In this document: piece by piece, positions 44,308 to 53,738 of the stretch
Layout of the letters: each line of letters starts with the position of its first letter
Position numbering within the stretch: position 1 is the stretch's first letter
NCBI GenBank assembly: GCA_002354095.1
Contig: DEKX01000028.1
Coordinates: 62,001-126,000, forward strand
Reading direction: 5' to 3'
Length of the DNA stretch: 64,000 nt
Source: Prevotella sp. UBA2711
GTDB taxonomy: Bacteria; Bacteroidota; Bacteroidia; Bacteroidales; Bacteroidaceae
Translations under genes and position numbers: made by a program
The notes under the pieces: generated by a model
What the model was told of the DNA's origin: nothing
What the model saw: the letters and a program-made list of their open reading frames with translations, nothing else
The model's database searches: none

Positions 44308-44342
44308 TTTTTCCAATTGAAAATTTGAAAATTGAAAATATT

Positions 44343-47129
44343 ATGAAAATAAGAAACATTTTTATATATACCTTAGTGGGACTCTGCGGTGCTCCAATTT
44401 CGGCGAATGCCCAAGTTACACTAAGCGACAAACAGTCGCAAAAGGTAGATTTAGGCTATGGCGTTGAGCAGACAGAGTTTCTCACAACAGCGGCAGTAAC
44501 AACGATTACCGCAGAAGAGTTAAGTCGTACATCTGCAATTAGCCTGGCAGATGCCCTATATGGAAAGCTTCTTGGTCTGAATGCCTACCAAAACACAGGA
44601 TTCAAAGGTGAGGAGGGTCGAGGTGCTACGTTTAATATCCGTGGTGTCCAGACGACTGGTGAACGAGACATCCTAATTCTTGTCGATGGTGTGGAACGTC
44701 CTATTGATCGCCTCTCTGTCGAGGAGGTGGAGAGTGTTACCGTACTGAAAGACGCAGCTGCCGTAGCACTTTACGGCCATGAGGGTATCAATGGAGTACT
44801 GCTAGTTAAGACAAAGCATGGCGGAAAAGATGGCAAATACCATTTCAAAGTGGGACTCTCTCACAAATTCCAATTTGACCCCAAGACAGCAGATATGGTA
44901 AATGCTTATGACTATGCAAACGCACTAAACCAGGCTCGTCTGAACGATGGAGGTACGCCTGCCTATACAAACGATGAGTTGGAGAAGTTTAAGGATGGCA
45001 GTGACCCCTATGTTTATCCTAACGTCAATTGGAAGGACCAAGTGTTCAAGAACACGGCACATGAGTCGAATGCCTACTTGTCTTTCTTCGGTGGTACGGA
45101 AAAGGTGCAGTATTATGCACAACTTAATTATACAGATGCTCGTGGATTATATAAGAACCCCGATCAGGGCGACTTTAATTCACAGTTGAAGTACTCCAAA
45201 CTGAATATCCGTGCAAACGTAGATTTTCATGTCAGCAAAACCACTAGAATAAGTGCGAACGTACTGGGTATTTTGATGGAGACTAATGGTGTTCCAAATA
45301 TCAATTCCAATGATGCATGGTGGCATCTCTATAAGGTGCCAGCCCTTGCATTCCCTGTTAAGACGGCTGGTGGTGTATGGGGCGGTAGCCAAACTTACGG
45401 CAACAACAACCTCTTGGCGAAGTCACAGGGTGCAGGTTTTATGAAGACGCATCAGCGTCAGATTTGGGCTAACATGACATTGGAGCAAGACCTTGATGTT
45501 ATCACTAAGGGCTTGAAATTCTACGTGGGTGCTTCGTATGACAACTCTTCTAATACCATTGAGACCCGCTCAAAGGGTTATCAGTACGGTTGGAATTACT
45601 ATGATACCGCTGGTGCTTTACAGGAGACTGTGATGGGTACGGTAGAGGACAAACTATTATTCAAACACTGGGTTGATTCGCAATGGCGTATCGCAACCTT
45701 CAATGCCGGTTTCAAGTATGCCACACAGTTGAATAATGGTGATAACCTCGCAGCTAATGCCAACTACAATGTGAAAGGTGAAATCCGCGATGGGCAGAAC
45801 AATACGTTCTATCGCACCAACTGGCAGTTAGCTTTGCACTATGACCACGCTAACAAGTTCATGGCTGATGTTGTTTTGGCTGCCAATGGTTCAAACCGCA
45901 GTTACCCTGCCAAATGGGCCTTCTCACCCACAATGGGTTTAGGCTACATCTATGCCAACAAGCCTGATGGCAAGATTATTAACTATGGTAAGGTTCGCCT
46001 TTCAGGTGGTATCCAGCACACGGACTACGTACCCGCAGCCGGACTTTGGCTTGCTCGTTGGAATAATGGTCATGGCAATTTCTGGTATGGTCAGAATTTC
46101 ACAAGTTCATGGGGTGCATTCCTAACTCAGTTCCCCACTGATAATTTTGCCCAAGAAGTTGCGTACAAGACCAACTTAGGTACCGACCTGAGATTGTTCA
46201 ATTCATTGGACGTAACATTAGATCTGTTCTACCAGCAACGTCGTAACATTCTGGTAAGTGCTGGCTCACTTAACTCAAGTGTTGTAGGTATCCAGTCATC
46301 ATACGATGATAAGGGTCGAGTTGCAAGTTGGGGTATGGAACTGGGGCTGCGTTATGCCAAGACCTTCAACAATGGTTTGAATGTCAATGCCGGTTTCACT
46401 TTCTCAACAGTGAAGAACAAAATCTTAGAGTGGATTGAGAATCCTGCATACCCCAACCTCTCTTTAGTTGACGGTCGTGCTGATTATGAGCGTGGTCTTA
46501 TCGCTTTGGGCTTCTTCCAGAGCCAGGAGGAAATCGATAATAGTCCTGTTCAACAGTTTGGTCAGGTGAAAGTGGGCGACATCAAGTATAAGGATGTCAA
46601 CGAAGACGGTGTCATCAATCAGAACGACTTTGTAGCTCAGGACTATGGCAATGCTTTCCCAACAGTGAACTATGCTTTCACAATTGGAGCAGAGTATAAG
46701 GGATTTGGTATTAATGCCACATTCCAGGGCGCAGCACATCAGGTGAAGAATCTGCGCTACGTGGACGGTGTGTGGGGAGCTCTCTCAGACAGCCGTAACC
46801 TCTCTCAGGAATACTACAATAACTGTTTCGACGTAGCCGGAGCCAATGCACTCTATCCACGTCTGTCAACAGAGAATGTGGCTAACAATGCCCAGAACTC
46901 AACCATCTGGTACCGTAACGCCAGTTGGTTTAAGATGCGCGATTGTGAGATCTACTACAAGTTACCTGCTAAAGCCATTGAGCCATTGAAGATTACCTGC
47001 GCTAAGATATTTGTACAGGGACAGAATCTCTTGTCTTCAACTAATATCGACGCATTGGATGCAGAGAATCTCAATACGGGTTATCCAGTCATGAAGGCTG
47101 TGAATATTGGTCTTTCTGTAGAATTTTGA
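44343..47129 (+). CDS. Short SusC-like transporter without the N-terminal regulatory-like domain
   Basis: A 928-residue TonB-dependent receptor. After the signal peptide (ending SANAQ) it goes almost directly into the plug (TTAAVTTITAEELSRTSAIS, then LVDGVERPIDRLSVEEVESV) and lacks the carboxypeptidase-regulatory-like domain found in the other SusC proteins here. The barrel ends MKAVNIGLSVEF. In xus-type loci the second SusC is also of this short kind. The start at 44343 gives a clean signal peptide; an in-frame ATG at 44325 adds six residues upstream of it. Partner SusD starts 23 bases after its stop. Confidence 0.9.
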   Translation: MKIRNIFIYTLVGLCGAPISANAQVTLSDKQSQKVDLGYGVEQTEFLTTAAVTTITAEELSRTSAISLADALYGKLLGLNAYQNTGFKGEEGRGATFNIRGVQTTGERDILILVDGVERPIDRLSVEEVESVTVLKDAAAVALYGHEGINGVLLVKTKHGGKDGKYHFKVGLSHKFQFDPKTADMVNAYDYANALNQARLNDGGTPAYTNDELEKFKDGSDPYVYPNVNWKDQVFKNTAHESNAYLSFFGGTEKVQYYAQLNYTDARGLYKNPDQGDFNSQLKYSKLNIRANVDFHVSKTTRISANVLGILMETNGVPNINSNDAWWHLYKVPALAFPVKTAGGVWGGSQTYGNNNLLAKSQGAGFMKTHQRQIWANMTLEQDLDVITKGLKFYVGASYDNSSNTIETRSKGYQYGWNYYDTAGALQETVMGTVEDKLLFKHWVDSQWRIATFNAGFKYATQLNNGDNLAANANYNVKGEIRDGQNNTFYRTNWQLALHYDHANKFMADVVLAANGSNRSYPAKWAFSPTMGLGYIYANKPDGKIINYGKVRLSGGIQHTDYVPAAGLWLARWNNGHGNFWYGQNFTSSWGAFLTQFPTDNFAQEVAYKTNLGTDLRLFNSLDVTLDLFYQQRRNILVSAGSLNSSVVGIQSSYDDKGRVASWGMELGLRYAKTFNNGLNVNAGFTFSTVKNKILEWIENPAYPNLSLVDGRADYERGLIALGFFQSQEEIDNSPVQQFGQVKVGDIKYKDVNEDGVINQNDFVAQDYGNAFPTVNYAFTIGAEYKGFGINATFQGAAHQVKNLRYVDGVWGALSDSRNLSQEYYNNCFDVAGANALYPRLSTENVANNAQNSTIWYRNASWFKMRDCEIYYKLPAKAIEPLKITCAKIFVQGQNLLSSTNIDALDAENLNTGYPVMKAVNIGLSVEF

Positions 47130-47152
47130 ATAATTCATAATGTATTAAGAAT

Positions 47153-48856
47153 ATGATTACAAATAAATATAATAAGGTTGCGATAGGAATATTCACATTC
47201 CTCTTACCCCTTGCCTCGTTCCTTTTAACTTCATGTGTCGATCTGGAGTACACAGAAGAGAACAGTCGTGACGAGAAATGGACCTTCACATACTTCAACG
47301 AGGGTATAAAGGGCTTGGTATCTGGTGTATATGCACAGGTATACAATAATGAGTTTGAGAATAATAGCGCCTACTTCCTTGCTGGTGCTACCGACGAGGC
47401 TCAGTATGCCCTTGAGACAGGAGACATTAATAGTTATGTGAATGGTGGTTGGAGTCCTGCCAATCCTTTTGATAGAGCTTGGACTCAGTCATATACCGCA
47501 ATTGCTGATGTTAACATGTATCTGGAAAAGATTGACCAGACAGATATCTCTGAATGGGAATACAATTCTTCTTATCAAGACTGGAAGGATCAGATGGAGA
47601 AATTCCCCTATGAGTTGCGCTTCCTGAGAGCCTACTTCTACTTCCAGTTGTTCAGGGCTTATGGCGACGTTCCTTTGGTAACAACAACTTTGACCAACGC
47701 TCAGGCTAATAATGTTAAGCGTACCCCAGCCGATGAGATTGTAAAGTTCATCGTGGACGAGTGTGATGCCGTCGCACCCTATTTGCCTGTTACATATTCA
47801 ACAGAAAACGGTGCCGAGATTGGACGTGCAACACGTGCTGCCGTAGCTGCTCTCAAAGCACGTACATTACTGTATGCCGCTTCACCGCTTCACAACCCGA
47901 CAGGTGATAAGACGAAGTGGGCAAAGGCAGCAGAGGCATGTAAGTACATCCTTGACAATGCCACTGCATGGGGCTTGAAACTTAGTGCTTATGGCTCCTT
48001 GTGGGGGCATGACGCCTTCTTCAATCCAGAAATGATCTTCGCTATCGGACGTGGTGATAGCAATGCATTCGAGAAGGCTAACTATCCGATCGGAGTGGAG
48101 AATGGCTCTTCTGGTAACTGTCCTACTCAGAGTCTGGTTGACCAGTACGAGTATGCTGACAATGGTGAAACCTTTGCCGAGCGTTATCCTGGTAGTATTG
48201 ACCTCAGCAGTGTTGATCCTTACGAGGGTCTCGACCCACGCTTCGCCCTCACTGTTGTGAAGAACGGTGATGAGTGGCCAAGCAATGGTGCTCAAAAGAA
48301 GGCTATCGAGACATTTGTCGGTGGTTTCAATGCAGCTCCCAAGTATGGTGCAACTCCCACGAGCTATTACCTCAAGAAATTCGTAGATGGCTCCTGTGTG
48401 ACGACAGCAGATAACCAAACCACTCGTCGTCACTCTTGGATTGTGTTCCGTTTGGGTGAGTTCTACCTTGACTATGCAGAGGCTGTATTTAATGCTACAG
48501 GCAGTGCTAATGATGCTACTTACGGTATGACTGCTAATGAAGCTATCAACGTGCTGCGCAATCGTGCTGACATCCAGATGCCGGAATTCACAGAGGATGG
48601 CGAAGCATGGGTAAAGCGCTATGAGCGTGAACGTCTGGTAGAGCTGGCTTTCGAGAACCATCGTTTCTGGGATGTACGTCGCTGGAAGAAGGGAGCCCAG
48701 TACTTTAAGACCATTCAAGTGGCAAACATCAACAGCAGCCTGATGCTCACACGCTCTACTGTTAACCGTCAATGGGATGACAAGTTTAATTTCTATCCTA
48801 TTCCACAGTCGGAAATAAAGAAGAATCCTAATTTGACTCAGAATACTGGATGGTAA
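47153..48856 (+). CDS. SusD-like lipoprotein, partner of second SusC
   Basis: A 567-residue SusD family lipoprotein with lipobox LTSC. Family blocks: FPYELRFLRAYFYFQLFRAYGDVPL, IGRATRAAVAALKARTLLYAASPL, YERERLVELAFENHRFWDVRRWK and the ending FYPIPQSEIKKNPNLTQNTGW. It should bind oligosaccharide for the short SusC before it. The run of two SusCD pairs in one operon suggests capture of two oligosaccharide types or sizes. Confidence 0.92.
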   Translation: MITNKYNKVAIGIFTFLLPLASFLLTSCVDLEYTEENSRDEKWTFTYFNEGIKGLVSGVYAQVYNNEFENNSAYFLAGATDEAQYALETGDINSYVNGGWSPANPFDRAWTQSYTAIADVNMYLEKIDQTDISEWEYNSSYQDWKDQMEKFPYELRFLRAYFYFQLFRAYGDVPLVTTTLTNAQANNVKRTPADEIVKFIVDECDAVAPYLPVTYSTENGAEIGRATRAAVAALKARTLLYAASPLHNPTGDKTKWAKAAEACKYILDNATAWGLKLSAYGSLWGHDAFFNPEMIFAIGRGDSNAFEKANYPIGVENGSSGNCPTQSLVDQYEYADNGETFAERYPGSIDLSSVDPYEGLDPRFALTVVKNGDEWPSNGAQKKAIETFVGGFNAAPKYGATPTSYYLKKFVDGSCVTTADNQTTRRHSWIVFRLGEFYLDYAEAVFNATGSANDATYGMTANEAINVLRNRADIQMPEFTEDGEAWVKRYERERLVELAFENHRFWDVRRWKKGAQYFKTIQVANINSSLMLTRSTVNRQWDDKFNFYPIPQSEIKKNPNLTQNTGW

Positions 48857-48886
48857 GTTGAATTGATAATTGAAAAATTGAAAATT

Positions 48887-50356
48887 ATGAAGCATATAAT
48901 CAATTATTTGGGTACGCTGCTTGCAGTGGTTCTTATAAGTGCCACTTTTACAGCCTGCTCTGAAAACGACGACAATGGTTCGGCTAACGTTGGACTGGGC
49001 ATCAAGGTGTTCTCTCCTACGAAGGTTGTCACTAACCAGCCAATGACCATCAATGGATCAGGTTTCTCTGCCGCTACAGAAATAGAATTTCCTGGTGGTG
49101 TGAAAGTTTCTAATTTCGAGATTGTCAGTGATGACATGATCAGGGTAAATGCGCCATCTGGCATTTCTGCTGAGGGCGGTAAGATAATCGTACGCACCGC
49201 TTCGGAGGAGACTGAGTCTCGTTTGCCTTTAACAATAGGGCATACCAATGTGACGGGATTCTCTAAGCAGCCCGGCGAGACTGCTAACGGTGGTGAACAA
49301 ATTACAGTATTCGGCTCTGACTTAGAGTTCGTCAATGCTGTAGAGTTGCTAGATGCAGAGGGTAATACCTTGTTGATTGACCATAAGGATTTCTATCGTA
49401 AAGGCACCAGCAACCTCATATTCACTCTTCCAAAGTTTAATATCTACAAGGGAACGTTTGTTGGGTATATTTATACTTTCGACGGACAGAAGATCCCAAT
49501 GCCAGAATTGTCTTATGAACCAGCTGCAACTGGTCACTGGGAGTCTCAGGAAATCGACATCTGGAAGGGTGAAGAAGATATGGCTGGTTGGGGTAATAAC
49601 TGGTCTGTCAAGGCTCAGTGGTTTGCCGACCAAAATGTCGCAGTAGGTGAAAAGATTCGTATTTATCTCGATGTTTATGCTGACAATGCACAAGTAAAAG
49701 TAGAGTCTGGAGAATGGTCAGCTCCTCCTATTGCAGGATTACCAGCAGATCAGATTTTCCGTAAAGCAGATTTGTCGCCAGAAGGCTATTGGGAGTTCGA
49801 AATTGATGACGCAATTCTTCCTTGGCTACTCAATGGTGACAGTTGGGGGCATGGTGACGCTTTGATACTCCATGGTGAGGGATGTAAGATAGTTAAGATT
49901 ACCGTTGTTCGTGATGTTTGGGTAGAAGAAGGTGAAGGTGGACCATCAGAGTATGATATTAAGCTGTTTACAGTGTATCAGAACCAAGGTGGAAATACAG
50001 AGCCAACACTAGAATATCCATATAAACCATCTTGGAGTGATGATAGTGGTAAGATTCGTATCATGCGTGGCATGGGTGATCCATCTCTCGAAAATCTTGG
50101 TCTGACAACCAGCTCTAAGTTCGTTGTTTACAAGGAAGTTGGGACAAAAGGACAGATTCAGTTTAACAATCCTAATTGGGGCGACCTTAACGCAGGATGT
50201 AATGACTGGGCTGGTGATAAAGAAACAATTGAAGTGCCTATTACAGAGGACATGCTGAAGTGTATTAATGGTGAAATATCCGATGGATGGAGTAACACAG
50301 CATTGATTCTGCAGGGTGACGGACTGACTGTTACCAAGATTGTAATTGTACCTTAA
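48887..50356 (+). CDS. IPT/TIG-domain surface glycan-binding lipoprotein (XusE-like position)
   Basis: A 489-residue lipoprotein (lipobox FTAC). Two IPT/TIG Ig-like domains follow (about residues 30-110, KVFSPTKVVTNQPMTINGSG; and about 115-200, NVTGFSKQPGETANGGEQIT), then two similar beta-sandwich modules (about 205-355 and 365-489) that end alike: DALILHGEGCKIVKITVV and TALILQGDGLTVTKIVIV. Such proteins are non-catalytic glycan binders that cap SusCD operons. Position equals XusE of xylan clusters. A similar module ends the next GH5 protein. The start at 48887 is preferred to 48863, which would add eight residues ahead of the signal peptide. A terminator-like hairpin follows at 50403-50441. 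Confidence 0.82.
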   Translation: MKHIINYLGTLLAVVLISATFTACSENDDNGSANVGLGIKVFSPTKVVTNQPMTINGSGFSAATEIEFPGGVKVSNFEIVSDDMIRVNAPSGISAEGGKIIVRTASEETESRLPLTIGHTNVTGFSKQPGETANGGEQITVFGSDLEFVNAVELLDAEGNTLLIDHKDFYRKGTSNLIFTLPKFNIYKGTFVGYIYTFDGQKIPMPELSYEPAATGHWESQEIDIWKGEEDMAGWGNNWSVKAQWFADQNVAVGEKIRIYLDVYADNAQVKVESGEWSAPPIAGLPADQIFRKADLSPEGYWEFEIDDAILPWLLNGDSWGHGDALILHGEGCKIVKITVVRDVWVEEGEGGPSEYDIKLFTVYQNQGGNTEPTLEYPYKPSWSDDSGKIRIMRGMGDPSLENLGLTTSSKFVVYKEVGTKGQIQFNNPNWGDLNAGCNDWAGDKETIEVPITEDMLKCINGEISDGWSNTALILQGDGLTVTKIVIVP

Positions 50357-50402
50357 GTTTTTCGATTTATACTTTAGGTGATGCTATAAGAAGATTATTC
50401 TT

Positions 50403-50441
50403 AAAAAAGGGAGTCCGTTTGTATAGCGGACCCTCTTTTTT
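50403..50441 (+). terminator. Intrinsic terminator between binding protein and GH5
   Basis: A 9-bp stem (50409-50417 with 50427-50435, one mismatch and one G-U pair) flanked by an A run and followed by six T. It lies 35 bases before the GH5 start. No TAnnTTTG box is seen after it, so GH5 expression may depend on read-through. Confidence 0.75.
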
Positions 50442-50475
50442 AACTTAAAAAACGATAACGATTAATGGAAATTGT

Positions 50476-52194
50476 ATGAAAAAACTTTTTACTGTAGTTT
50501 TATGCCTGCTTTTTACAGCAAGTCTCCATAGTAATGCAGCAGACTTTGAGACAGCCACTGAAGCTGTGAAGAACATGGGAGTAGGATGGAATCTGGGAAA
50601 CACCTTAGAGGCAAATGCCCAAAATAAAGAAAACCTTGACCCAACAAAGAGTAACTATTGGGGACAGCAAGGACTTGAGTCTGAGACATGCTGGGGACAG
50701 GCCTATGCCACTCCGGAATTACTCCAAATGATGAAAAAAGCTGGTTTCGGAGCCATTCGTGTGCCAGTAACTTGGTATAACCACTTGGACGCTGATGGAA
50801 ACATAAAAGAAGAGTGGATGGCACGAGTTAAAGAGGTTGTGGGCTACGTCCTCGACCAAGGCATGTACTGTATTATTAATGTTCACCATGATACTGGTGC
50901 TGATGAAAGTGGGAAATCCTATCATTGGATTAAGGCTGAATACGCGAACTATACAACCAATAAAGCTAAGTATGAAAAAATCTGGCAGCAGATAGCTACA
51001 GCTTTTAAAGACTACGACCAGAAGCTTCTTTTTGAGAGCTATAACGAGATGCTTGACAAATACAGCTCATGGTGCTTTGCTTCATACAACAGTGATGGCG
51101 GATATAATGCAACAGATGCCGCCGATGCATATAAGGCAATCAATGCCTATGCTCAAAGTTTTGTTGATGTTGTACGTAAATCAGGAGGTAATAACGCTCA
51201 GCGTAATTTGGTGGTGAACACTTATGCAGCATGTTGTGGAAGTGGAACATGGAATACGCATCTGAAAGATCCGTTGTCACAACTGACCGTTCCTACCGAC
51301 CCGGCAACTGGTCATATAATGGTACAGGTACATGACTATCCTAACATTGAGAATGGCATCAGCAACGTGAAAAAGGAAATTGATGATATGGTAAGTGCAT
51401 GGAATACATATTTCATCTCAAAAGGTATCCCTATGATTCTTGGTGAATGGGGCAGTGCCAATGTGGATAAAGGTGACGGCAAGACCGACTATGATGTCCG
51501 TCGTGACGTGATGCTTGAATTTGCAGATTACATGGTCAAGAAATGTAAGGAGTATAATGTCGCTACCTTCTATTGGATGGGACTCACCGACGGTGTATTC
51601 CGCATTCAGCCAGTTTTTAATCAGCCTGATCTTGCGGAAACAATCATCAAGGCCTATCATGGTAGCACCAGTTCTTTTGAATTCCCAACAATAGCAAATC
51701 TAAACGGCAGCTTAAATTGCCTTCAAAAAGAGAAAACGATAGATTGGGGTAATGGAATAAGCATTATCAAAAGCGCATTCTCTACCTTTGAGAATACGGT
51801 TAAACTTGAATTGTCATATACCGTAACGAGTAATAGTGGACAGAACATTCAATTTAACGATGGCGAGTGGAACACCTTTACCTCTATCTTTATTGACGGG
51901 ACAGCGAAAGGCGGCACTTACAACCCCCAGGGTACAGTTGGAAATACCTATAATATTACAGTTACTTTCCCTCAGACGGTTTATGACAAACTGTGTCAAA
52001 GCGGATTGATAATCCAAGGTAGTAATGTAACCATTACCAAAGCCATGTTAAAAGGTACCATTATCACAGGCATTTCTCCTCTGATAATTAACCGTCCTGC
52101 TAATAACACCTTCTATAACATAAAGGGGCAGAGGGTGAATGAGAACTACAAGGGTATCGTGATTAAAAACGGTAAAAAAATCATCCAAAAATAA
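50476..52194 (+). CDS. Secreted GH5 endo-beta-glycanase with C-terminal binding module and sorting-like tail
   Basis: A 572-residue protein with signal peptide to about Ala21. The GH5 domain (about 25-395) has VGWNLGNTLEA, FGAIRVPVTWYNH, CIINVHHDTG, LLFESYNEMLD (acid/base Glu191) and PMILGEWGSANV (nucleophile Glu324). A sandwich module (about 410-530, QNIQFNDGEWNTF and GLIIQGSNVTITKAM) resembles those of the preceding binding protein. The tail FYNIKGQRVNENYKGIVIKN is the common Prevotella C-terminal tail thought to direct export or surface sorting. The subfamily, and so endoglucanase, mannanase or xylanase activity, is not settled. It takes the place held by GH10 in xus clusters. Confidence 0.85.
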   Translation: MKKLFTVVLCLLFTASLHSNAADFETATEAVKNMGVGWNLGNTLEANAQNKENLDPTKSNYWGQQGLESETCWGQAYATPELLQMMKKAGFGAIRVPVTWYNHLDADGNIKEEWMARVKEVVGYVLDQGMYCIINVHHDTGADESGKSYHWIKAEYANYTTNKAKYEKIWQQIATAFKDYDQKLLFESYNEMLDKYSSWCFASYNSDGGYNATDAADAYKAINAYAQSFVDVVRKSGGNNAQRNLVVNTYAACCGSGTWNTHLKDPLSQLTVPTDPATGHIMVQVHDYPNIENGISNVKKEIDDMVSAWNTYFISKGIPMILGEWGSANVDKGDGKTDYDVRRDVMLEFADYMVKKCKEYNVATFYWMGLTDGVFRIQPVFNQPDLAETIIKAYHGSTSSFEFPTIANLNGSLNCLQKEKTIDWGNGISIIKSAFSTFENTVKLELSYTVTSNSGQNIQFNDGEWNTFTSIFIDGTAKGGTYNPQGTVGNTYNITVTFPQTVYDKLCQSGLIIQGSNVTITKAMLKGTIITGISPLIINRPANNTFYNIKGQRVNENYKGIVIKNGKKIIQK

Positions 52195-52215
52195 TACAAT
52201 ACTTTCTATTATAAT

Positions 52216-52257
52216 CGAGTAGAAGGAAAACAGAGTAGTTTTCTTCCTACTCGTTTT
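52216..52257. terminator. Bidirectional terminator between convergent GH5 and lipoprotein genes
   Basis: A 16-bp imperfect stem (52216-52231 with 52238-52253), one mismatch and one G-U pair, loop of six, followed by TTTTG and five more T on the plus strand. It overlaps the stop codon of the minus-strand gene. Confidence 0.8.
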
Positions 52258-53731
52258 GTTTTTCTAAATAAACTTTGGTCACTATGCGCCTGTCGCTCAT
52301 AATGTCAGCTGCTACCCGACGTGCATGAGCATCCACTTTGCGCTTGGTAAAGTCGGGCGTATTATAGGAGTCCAACAAGCCACGATAGTAACGCTTAGGG
52401 TCACGTTGCGGCAGCATAAAGGGTTTGGTAGCCTTTCCGTTAACAACGGACGAAAGATAGATACGCGAGTAAAGACCATCGTCGCGCCTGCTGGTAAACA
52501 GGAACCAGCGGCTATTATCGGTCCAGTTATGGAAACTCTCTGATTCCGCACTGTTCACCTCGTTGATTGGTTGTGTCGCGCCTGTCTGCAAGTCGAGCAA
52601 CCAGAGGTCGGCTTCCGAGTGCCAGATGGAGAAATAGCCATAGTCAGCCAACGTGTACATGATGTATTTGCCATCGTAAGACGGACGGGGCCAGGTAACA
52701 CTCTTGCCCATCTGGTCGGCATATATCAGGGTATCCACCTGTTGTCCGAATCTTCCTGTCTGCTCGTCAAAAGCCACCCGGCAGAGGTTATATCGTTCTT
52801 GATCGTAGTCGGTAGGATAAAGTTGCCGCTTAGCAGTGAGGTAGTAGAGCCATTTCCCGTCAGGCGAAAAAACGGGACAGTTTTCTGCCCACAGCAGTTT
52901 CATAGTCAGTGTATCTCTCAAAACTGTCTGGGTTTCAGCGTCATAGACGAACACATCGGATTTGGAGTCATACACTTCAATGCGTTTTTGATGAGCAAAA
53001 TGGAACATCTGACTGGTGACATTGGTCGAGAAAGCACAATAGCGGCCTCCTGGATGCCAATAGGGATAGACCATCGAGCCACCCAGAAATTCGTTCTTGG
53101 CCTGCAACAGTTCGTCCTTACCCTTTCGGTGTATAATAGTAGCACCATTGGCACCACGCGCATGAAACACATACTGATCAGGGTTGGTACGATTGGGCGT
53201 GTGACAGTTGATGCACATTCCGCCGATATGTGTATTCACCAGCAAAGGCTCCTCATCGAAATTTGAAAGATTACGCTGATAGATGCCCATTTTACTATAT
53301 ATCTGATAGCTGGGAGGGATGCGCCGATAGGTAATTCCCCATTCATCCAACGGCTCGTTGCTGACATAGATGGGAAATTCCTGATAAGCAGTCCACTGCC
53401 CATCTTTCTCGGCAAAGACCTGCACCAGGAGTTTTCCACCCTTATTATTTTGCAGCAACTGGTGCCATTCGTCAATATCAAAGTCGGCATAGGTGCCATT
53501 CGCATGCAGTTCTCCCCCCTTTTCACCTTTCACCGTCACGTCAATCCTCGTCACTTCGTCGTCACTCATAGCGAAATCCAAGGGTGCAATATCCGTAGGA
53601 ATGGTCACTCCAGTGTAGTCGGGATAAATAGCAGGCAGCTGATTCTCCTTCACGGCATTTTGGGGCCGAGAGTGGCATCCTGTCAAAAGAATCAGTAGCA
53701 GGGGCAATATATAACGTAATTCGTTTCTCAT
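52247..53731 (-). CDS. TolB-like beta-propeller lipoprotein with a single CxxCH motif
   Basis: A 494-residue lipoprotein (lipobox LTGC, Cys19). An N-terminal domain follows (PAIYPDYTGVTIPTDIAPLD onward), then GGMCINCHTPNRTNP with Cys173, Cys176 and His177, a c-type heme-binding pattern. After that come WD40/PD40-like blades (PVFSPDGKWLYYLTAKRQLY; WPRPSYDGKYIMYTLADYG; FHNWTDNSRWFLFTSRRDDG). Such propellers are common in TolB-type envelope proteins; the role is unknown. Whether heme is attached cannot be told. It follows the membrane protein gene by seven bases, so the two form an operon. A 49-residue remnant of a paralogue lies at 62039. Confidence 0.8.
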   Translation of the reverse strand: MRNELRYILPLLLILLTGCHSRPQNAVKENQLPAIYPDYTGVTIPTDIAPLDFAMSDDEVTRIDVTVKGEKGGELHANGTYADFDIDEWHQLLQNNKGGKLLVQVFAEKDGQWTAYQEFPIYVSNEPLDEWGITYRRIPPSYQIYSKMGIYQRNLSNFDEEPLLVNTHIGGMCINCHTPNRTNPDQYVFHARGANGATIIHRKGKDELLQAKNEFLGGSMVYPYWHPGGRYCAFSTNVTSQMFHFAHQKRIEVYDSKSDVFVYDAETQTVLRDTLTMKLLWAENCPVFSPDGKWLYYLTAKRQLYPTDYDQERYNLCRVAFDEQTGRFGQQVDTLIYADQMGKSVTWPRPSYDGKYIMYTLADYGYFSIWHSEADLWLLDLQTGATQPINEVNSAESESFHNWTDNSRWFLFTSRRDDGLYSRIYLSSVVNGKATKPFMLPQRDPKRYYRGLLDSYNTPDFTKRKVDAHARRVAADIMSDRRIVTKVYLEKQNE

Positions 53732-53738
53732 ACCTTAT

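Noticed and set aside
44308..44342. Repeated AATTGAAAA words before the second susC, similar to those at 48860-48886 before the binding protein
   Set aside because: Short A/T-rich runs of this kind are common ahead of Bacteroidetes genes and probably aid ribosome access. Two copies are not enough to claim an element.
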